DNA of 64,000 nucleotides from Pratylenchus scribneri. Lineage: Eukaryota; Nematoda; Chromadorea; Rhabditida; Pratylenchidae. Below the pieces are notes generated by a model that was not told the origin of the DNA, did not search any database, and saw only the letters and a list, made by a program, of their open reading frames with translations. Shown here one piece after another: positions 58,369 to 64,000 of the stretch. The stretch spans positions 310,001-374,000 of the forward strand of contig JAQSEB010000084.1 in NCBI GenBank assembly GCA_030063045.1, read 5' to 3'. Each line of letters opens with the position of its first letter. Within the stretch, counting starts at the first letter, position 1. Both the position numbers and the translations under genes were made by a program.

Positions 58369-59813
58369 GGTTAGGGTGAACTAGGTGATTAAGGAAAATG
58401 CTGGTGGATAGGGTGAACTAAGTGATTAAGGAAAATGCAGGTGGGTAAGGTGAACTAGGTGATTAAGGAAAATGCTGGTGGATAGGGTGAACTAGGTGAT
58501 TAAGGAAAATGCAGGTGGGTAAGGTGAACTAGGTGATTAAGGAAAATGCTGGTGGATAGGGTGAACTAGGTGATTAAGGAAAATGCAGGTGGGTAGGGTG
58601 AACTAGGTGATTAAGGAAAATGATGGTGGATAGGGTGAACTAGGTGATTAAGGAAAATGCTGGTGGATAGGGTGAATTTGGTGATTAAGGAAAATGCTGG
58701 TGGATAGGGTGAACTAGGTGATTAAGGAAAATGCTGGAGGATAGGGTGAACTAGGTGATTAAGGAAAATGCAGGTGGGTAGGGTGAACTAGGTGATTAAG
58801 GAAAATGATGGTGGATAGGGTGAACTTGGTGATTAAGGAAAATGCTGGTGGGTAGGGTGAACTAGGTGATTAAGGAAAATGCAGGTGGGTAGGGTGAACT
58901 TGGTGATTAAGGAAAATGCTGGTGGGTAGGGTGAACTAGGTGATTAAGGAAAATGCAGGTGGGTAGGGTGAACTAGGTGATTAAGGAAAATGCTGGAGGA
59001 TAGGGTGAACTAGGTGATTAAGGAAAATGCTGGTGGGTAGGGTGAACTAGGTGATTAAGGAAAATGCAGGTGGGTAGGGTGAACTAGGTGATTAAGGAAA
59101 ATGCTGGAGGATAGGGTGAACTAGGTGATTAAGGAAAATGCAGGTGGGTAGGATGAACTAGGTGATTAAGGAAAATGCTGGTGGATAGGGTGAATTTGGT
59201 GATTAAGGAAAATGCTGGTGGATAGGGTGAACTAGGTGATTAAGGAAAATGCTGGAGGATAGGGTGAACTAGGTGATTAAGGAAAATGCAGGTGGGTAGG
59301 ATGAACTAGGTGATCGAGTAAGATGCAGGTGGGTAGGGTGAACTAGGTGATTAAGGAAAATGCAGGTAGGTTAGGGTGAACTAGGTGATTAAGGAAAATG
59401 CTGGTGGATAGGGTGAACTAGGTGATTAAGGAAAATGCTGGAGGATAGGGTGAACTAGGTGATTAAGGAAAATGCAGGTGGGTAGGATGAACTAGGTGAT
59501 CGAGTAAGATGCAGGTGGGTAGGGTGAACTAGGTGATTAAGGAAAATGCAGGTGGGTAGGGTGAACTAGGTGATTAAGGAAAATGATGGTGGATAGGGTG
59601 AACTTGGTGATTAAGGAAAATGCTGGTGGGTAGGGTGAACTAGGTGATTAAGGAAAATGCAGGTGGGTAGGGTGAACTTGGTGATTAAGGAAAATGCTGG
59701 TGGGTAGGGTGAACTAGGTGATTAAGGAAAATGCAGGTGGGTAGGGTGAACTAGGTGATTAAGGAAAATGCTGGAGGATAGGGTGAACTAGGTGATTAAG
59801 GAAAATGCAGGTA
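58369..59813 (+). repeat. Super-repeat of 39 units, copy 1
   Basis: From GGTTAGGG the order is CTAAGTG, GGTAAGG, CTGGTGG, GGTAAGG, CTGGTGG, CAGGTGGG, GATGGTGG, AATTTGG (+305) and onward to the next GGTTAGGG 1,445 bp later. It holds two further AATTTGG/CTGGAGG modules and two GATCGAG units. The length equals 39 x 37 plus two 38-bp units. Confidence 0.8.
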
Positions 59814-61332
59814 GGTTAGGGTGAACTAGGTGATTAAGGAAAATGCTGGTGGATAGGGTGAACTAAGTGATTAAGGAAAATGCAGGTGGGTAAGGTGAAC
59901 TAGGTGATTAAGGAAAATGCTGGTGGATAGGGTGAACTAGGTGATTAAGGAAAATGCAGGTGGGTAAGGTGAACTAGGTGATTAAGGAAAATGCTGGTGG
60001 ATAGGGTGAACTAGGTGATTAAGGAAAATGCAGGTGGGTAGGGTGAACTAGGTGATTAAGGAAAATGATGGTGGATAGGGTGAACTAGGTGATTAAGGAA
60101 AATGCTGGTGGATAGGGTGAATTTGGTGATTAAGGAAAATGCTGGTGGATAGGGTGAACTAGGTGATTAAGGAAAATGCTGGAGGATAGGGTGAACTAGG
60201 TGATTAAGGAAAATGCAGGTGGGTAGGGTGAACTAGGTGATTAAGGAAAATGATGGTGGATAGGGTGAACTTGGTGATTAAGGAAAATGCTGGTGGGTAG
60301 GGTGAACTAGGTGATTAAGGAAAATGCAGGTGGGTAGGGTGAACTTGGTGATTAAGGAAAATGCTGGTGGGTAGGGTGAACTAGGTGATTAAGGAAAATG
60401 CAGGTGGGTAGGGTGAACTAGGTGATTAAGGAAAATGCTGGAGGATAGGGTGAACTAGGTGATTAAGGAAAATGCTGGTGGGTAGGGTGAACTAGGTGAT
60501 TAAGGAAAATGCAGGTGGGTAGGGTGAACTAGGTGATTAAGGAAAATGCTGGAGGATAGGGTGAACTAGGTGATTAAGGAAAATGCTGGTGGGTAGGGTG
60601 AACTAGGTGATTAAGGAAAATGCAGGTGGGTAGGGTGAACTAGGTGATTAAGGAAAATGCTGGAGGATAGGGTGAACTAGGTGATTAAGGAAAATGCAGG
60701 TGGGTAGGATGAACTAGGTGATTAAGGAAAATGCTGGTGGATAGGGTGAATTTGGTGATTAAGGAAAATGCTGGTGGATAGGGTGAACTAGGTGATTAAG
60801 GAAAATGCTGGAGGATAGGGTGAACTAGGTGATTAAGGAAAATGCAGGTGGGTAGGATGAACTAGGTGATCGAGTAAGATGCAGGTGGGTAGGGTGAACT
60901 AGGTGATTAAGGAAAATGCAGGTAGGTTAGGGTGAACTAGATGATTAAGGAAAATGCTGGTGGATAGGGTGAACTAGGTGATTAAGGAAAATGCAGGTGG
61001 GTAGGATGAACTAGGTGATCGAGTAAGATGCAGGTGGGTAGGGTGAACTAGGTGATTAAGGAAAATGCAGGTGGGTAGGGTGAACTAGGTGATTAAGGAA
61101 AATGATGGTGGATAGGGTGAACTTGGTGATTAAGGAAAATGCTGGTGGGTAGGGTGAACTAGGTGATTAAGGAAAATGCAGGTGGGTAGGGTGAACTTGG
61201 TGATTAAGGAAAATGCTGGTGGGTAGGGTGAACTAGGTGATTAAGGAAAATGCAGGTGGGTAGGGTGAACTAGGTGATTAAGGAAAATGCTGGAGGATAG
61301 GGTGAACTAGGTGATTAAGGAAAATGCAGGTA
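59814..61332 (+). repeat. Super-repeat of 41 units, copy 2
   Basis: Same order as copy 1 with AATTTGG at +305. It has gained three units (an extra CTGGTGGG, CAGGTGGG, CTGGAGG triplet at about 60.55-60.66 kb) and lost one CTGGAGG unit, giving 1,519 bp. A CTAGATG unit at about 60,938 is a private change. Confidence 0.8.
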
Positions 61333-62345
61333 GGTTAGGGTGAACTAGGTGATTAAGGAAAATGCTGGTGGATAGGGTGAACTAAGTGATTAAGGAAAAT
61401 GCAGGTGGGTAAGGTGAACTAGGTGATTAAGGAAAATGCTGGTGGATAGGGTGAACTAGGTGATTAAGGAAAATGCAGGTGGGTAAGGTGAACTAGGTGA
61501 TTAAGGAAAATGCTGGTGGATAGGGTGAACTAGGTGATTAAGGAAAATGCAGGTGGGTAGGGTGAACTAGGTGATTAAGGAAAATGATGGTGGATAGGGT
61601 GAACTAGGTGATTAAGGAAAATGCTGGTGGATAGGGTGAATTTGGTGATTAAGGAAAATGCTGGTGGATAGGGTGAACTAGGTGATTAAGGAAAATGCTG
61701 GAGGATAGGGTGAACTAGGTGATTAAGGAAAATGCAGGTGGGTAGGGTGAACTAGGTGATTAAGGAAAATGATGGTGGATAGGGTGAACTTGGTGATTAA
61801 GGAAAATGCTGGTGGGTAGGGTGAACTAGGTGATTAAGGAAAATGCAGGTGGGTAGGGTGAACTTGGTGATTAAGGAAAATGCTGGTGGGTAGGGTGAAC
61901 TAGGTGATTAAGGAAAATGCAGGTGGGTAGGGTGAACTAGGTGATTAAGGAAAATGCTGGAGGATAGGGTGAACTAGGTGATTAAGGAAAATGCTGGTGG
62001 GTAGGGTGAACTAGGTGATTAAGGAAAATGCAGGTGGGTAGGGTGAACTAGGTGATTAAGGAAAATGCTGGAGGATAGGGTGAACTAGGTGATTAAGGAA
62101 AATGCAGGTGGGTAGGATGAACTAGGTGATTAAGGAAAATGCTGGTGGATAGGGTGAATTTGGTGATTAAGGAAAATGCTGGTGGATAGGGTGAACTAGG
62201 TGATTAAGGAAAATGCTGGAGGATAGGGTGAACTAGGTGATTAAGGAAAATGCAGGTGGGTAGGATGAACTAGGTGATCGAGTAAGATGCAGGTGGGTAG
62301 GGTGAACTAGGTGATTAAGGAAAATGCAGGTAGGTTAGGGTGAAC
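61333..62345 (+). repeat. Super-repeat copy 3 (partial)
   Basis: AATTTGG at +305 (61,638), then a 518-bp step to 62,156 as in copy 1. After GGTTAGGG at 62,332 the order departs (CTAAGTG follows, where copies 1 and 2 have CTAGG), so the third copy is cut by a junction into the block that ends the window. Confidence 0.75.
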
Positions 62346-62810
62346 TAGGTGATTAAGGAAAATGCTGGTGGATAGGGTGAACTAAGTGATTAAGGAAAAT
62401 GCAGGTGGGTAAGGTGAACTAGGTGATTAAGGAAAATGCTGGTGGATAGGGTGAACTAAGTGATTAAGGAAAATGCAGGTGGGTAAGGTGAACTAGGTGA
62501 TTAAGGAAAATGCTGGTGGATAGGGTGAACTAGGTGATTAAGGAAAATGCAGGTGGGTAGGGTGAACTAGGTGATTAAGGAAAATGATGGTGGATAGGGT
62601 GAACTAGGTGATTAAGGAAAATGCTGGTGGATAGGGTGAATTTGGTGATTAAGGAAAATGCTGGTGGATAGGGTGAACTAGGTGATTAAGGAAAATGCTG
62701 GAGGATAGGGTGAACTAGGTGATTAAGGAAAATGCAGGTGGGTAGGATGAACTAGGTGATCGAGTAAGATGCAGGTAGGTAGGGTGAACTAGGTGATTAA
62801 GGAAAATGCA

Positions 62811-64000
62811 GGTAGGTTAGGGTGAACTAGGTGATTAAGGAAAATGCTGGTGGATAGGGTGAACTAAGTGATTAAGGAAAATGCAGGTGGGTAAGGTGAA
62901 CTAGGTGATTAAGGAAAATGCTGGTGGATAGGGTGAACTAGGTGATTAAGGAAAATGCAGGTGGGTAGGGTGAACTAGGTGATTAAGGAAAATGATGGTG
63001 GATAGGGTGAACTTGGTGATTAAGGAAAATGCTGGTGGGTAGGGTGAACTAGGTGATTAAGGAAAATGATGGTGGATAGGGTGAACTTGGTGATTAAGGA
63101 AAATGCTGGTGGGTAGGGTGAACTAGGTGATTAAGGAAAATGCAGGTGGGTAGGTTGAACTAGGTGATTAAGGAAAATGCTGGAGGATAGGGTGAACTAT
63201 GTGATTAAGGAAAATGCTGGTGGGTAGGGTGAACTAGGTGATTAAGGAAAATGCTGGTGGATAGGGTGAACTATGTGATTAAGGAAAATGCTGGTGGGTA
63301 GGGTGAACTAGGTGATTAAGGAAAATGCTGGTGGGTAGGGTGAACTAGGTGATTAAGGAAAATGCAGGTGGGTAGGGTGAACTAGGTGATTAAGGAAAAT
63401 GCTGGTGGGTAGGGTGAACTAGGTGATCGAGTAAGATGCAGGTGGATAGGGTGAAGTTGGTGATTAAGGAAAATGCAGGTGGATTGGGTGAACTAGGTGA
63501 TCGAGTAAGATGCAGGTGGATAGGGTGAAGTTGGTGATTAAGGAAAATGCAGGTGGATTGGGTGAACTAGGTGATCGAGTAAGATGCAGGTGGATAGGGT
63601 GAAGTTGGTGATAAAGGAAAATGCTGATGGATAGGGTGAACTAGGTGATTAAGGAAAATGCAGGTGGGTAGGGTGAACTAGGTGATTAAGGAAAATGCAG
63701 GTGGGTAGGGTGAACTAGGTGATTAAGGAAAATGCTGGTGGGTAGGGTGAACTAGGTGATTAAGGAAAATGCAGGTGGGTAGGGTGAACTAGGTGATTAA
63801 GGAAAATGCAGGTGGGTAGGGTGAACTAGGTGATTAAGGAAAATGCAGGTGGGTAGGGTGAACTAGGTGATTAAGGAAAATGCAGGTGGGTAGGGTGAAC
63901 TAGGTGATTAAGGAAAATGCTGGTGGGTAGGGTGAACTAGGTGATTAAGGAAAATGCTGGTGGATAGGGTGAACTAGGTTATTAAGGAAAATGCTGGTGG
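62811..64000 (+). repeat. Duplicated block (right copy), running off the window end
   Basis: Counterpart of 54,927-56,116. It still matches at base 64,000 (ends CTGGTGG, as at 56,110-56,116), so the duplication and the array continue past the window. Confidence 0.85.

Larger units (their letters stand above)
1..64000 (+). repeat. 37-bp tandem satellite array filling the window (about 1,730 units)
   Basis: The window is a head-to-tail array of one 37-bp monomer: GAAAATGC at positions 1-8, A or T at 9, GGTGG at 10-14, G or A at 15, TAGGG at 16-20, TGAACTAGGTGATTAAG at 21-37. The first unit is 1-37, the second begins at 38, and the phase can be followed to base 64,000, so both array ends lie outside the window. 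Units usually differ from the consensus at only a few positions. Nearly all are 37 bp; exceptions are a recurrent 38-bp subtype, a recurrent 29-bp subtype and a handful of single indels. All units have the same orientation. The consensus has 15 G, 2 C, 12 A and 8 T. Stops fall at unit positions 16, 21, 26, 30 and 34, covering all three + frames; TAA and TAG stops recur on the other strand. I do not recognise this as a named satellite family. Confidence 0.98.

Noticed and set aside
1..64000. Protein-coding tandem-repeat gene (for example a mucin-like or structural repeat protein)
   Set aside because: The monomer length is not a multiple of three and every unit has TAG, TGA and TAA stops covering all + frames. 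The reverse strand has a TAA and a TAG per unit that rotate through all frames, so no frame stays open for long.
1..64000. CRISPR array (repeat size near 37 bp)
   Set aside because: There are no spacers: repeats abut directly and the unit is the whole period. No cas gene is present.
1..64000. CENP-B box or known centromeric satellite
   Set aside because: I find no TTCG...CGGGA-type box in any monomer class, and the 37-bp unit does not resemble the 171-bp alpha satellite. Centromere function cannot be judged from the sequence.
1..64000. Inverted repeats or hairpin-rich sequence
   Set aside because: The G-rich, C-poor unit has little self-complementarity and I saw no unit in the opposite orientation.
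1..64000. Strict single-period higher-order repeat like alpha satellite
   Set aside because: Marker intervals vary widely (8, 11, 13, 14, 16, 20, 39-41, 47, 49 and 72 units), so the array is a set of nested local amplifications with no one uniform multimer.

Overview
The whole 64,000-base window is one uninterrupted tandem satellite (minisatellite-type) array. The monomer is 37 bp, head to tail on one strand, giving about 1,730 copies (64,000/37). With position 1 at the G of GAAAATGC, the consensus is GAAAATGC (1-8), A or T (9), GGTGG (10-14), G or A (15), TAGGG (16-20) and TGAACTAGGTGATTAAG (21-37). I see no protein-coding gene, tRNA, rRNA, transposon, CRISPR array, unique island or inversion. 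Every consensus unit has stop codons in all three + frames, and 37 is not a multiple of 3, so no long reading frame can persist on either strand.

The window is almost certainly eukaryotic heterochromatic or subtelomeric/pericentromeric DNA, because arrays of this size and homogeneity are not a bacterial feature. I cannot name the species. The near absence of CpG outside one monomer subfamily would fit a CpG-methylating genome, but this is weak evidence. The consensus has 12 A, 15 G, 8 T and 2 C, so the + strand is about 73% purine with a GC skew near +0.76, kept for 64 kb.

The interest lies in the hierarchy. (1) Monomers fall into variant classes: the two main ones are A9/G15 (CAGGTGGGTAG) and T9/A15 (CTGGTGGATAG), plus marker variants such as GATCGAG, GGTTAGGG (38 bp), CTGGAGG, GATGGTGG, CTGTTGG, AATTTGG, TTATTAAG, GACCTAGG, CAAGGAG and GTAGTTTG. 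(2) These are ordered into multimers of 4, 8, 11, 13, 14, 16 and 20 units. (3) Multimers form super-repeats of about 39-41 units (1.44-1.52 kb) at 0.9-3.8, 36.4-40.6 and 58.4-62.3 kb. (4) Larger blocks recur: a roughly 9-kb segment at 1.9-11.1 kb reappears at 26.9-35.7 kb and in part at 43.4-48.8 kb, and the last 1,190 bp of the window repeat 54,927-56,116 at an offset of exactly 7,884 bp. Variant composition divides the window into domains: 0.9-4.3 and 21.1-29.3 kb lack GATCGAG and carry GACCTAGG, while 46-64 kb is rich in AATTTGG and GGTTAGGG monomers.

Offsets between block copies are whole numbers of monomers, corrected by a few known indels, as expected from in-register unequal recombination. 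Two possible functions deserve a test: each consensus unit contains a full match to a DR3 nuclear-receptor element (RGKTSA-nnn-RGKTSA), and four G-runs able to form a two-layer G-quadruplex. Both are inferences from sequence only.
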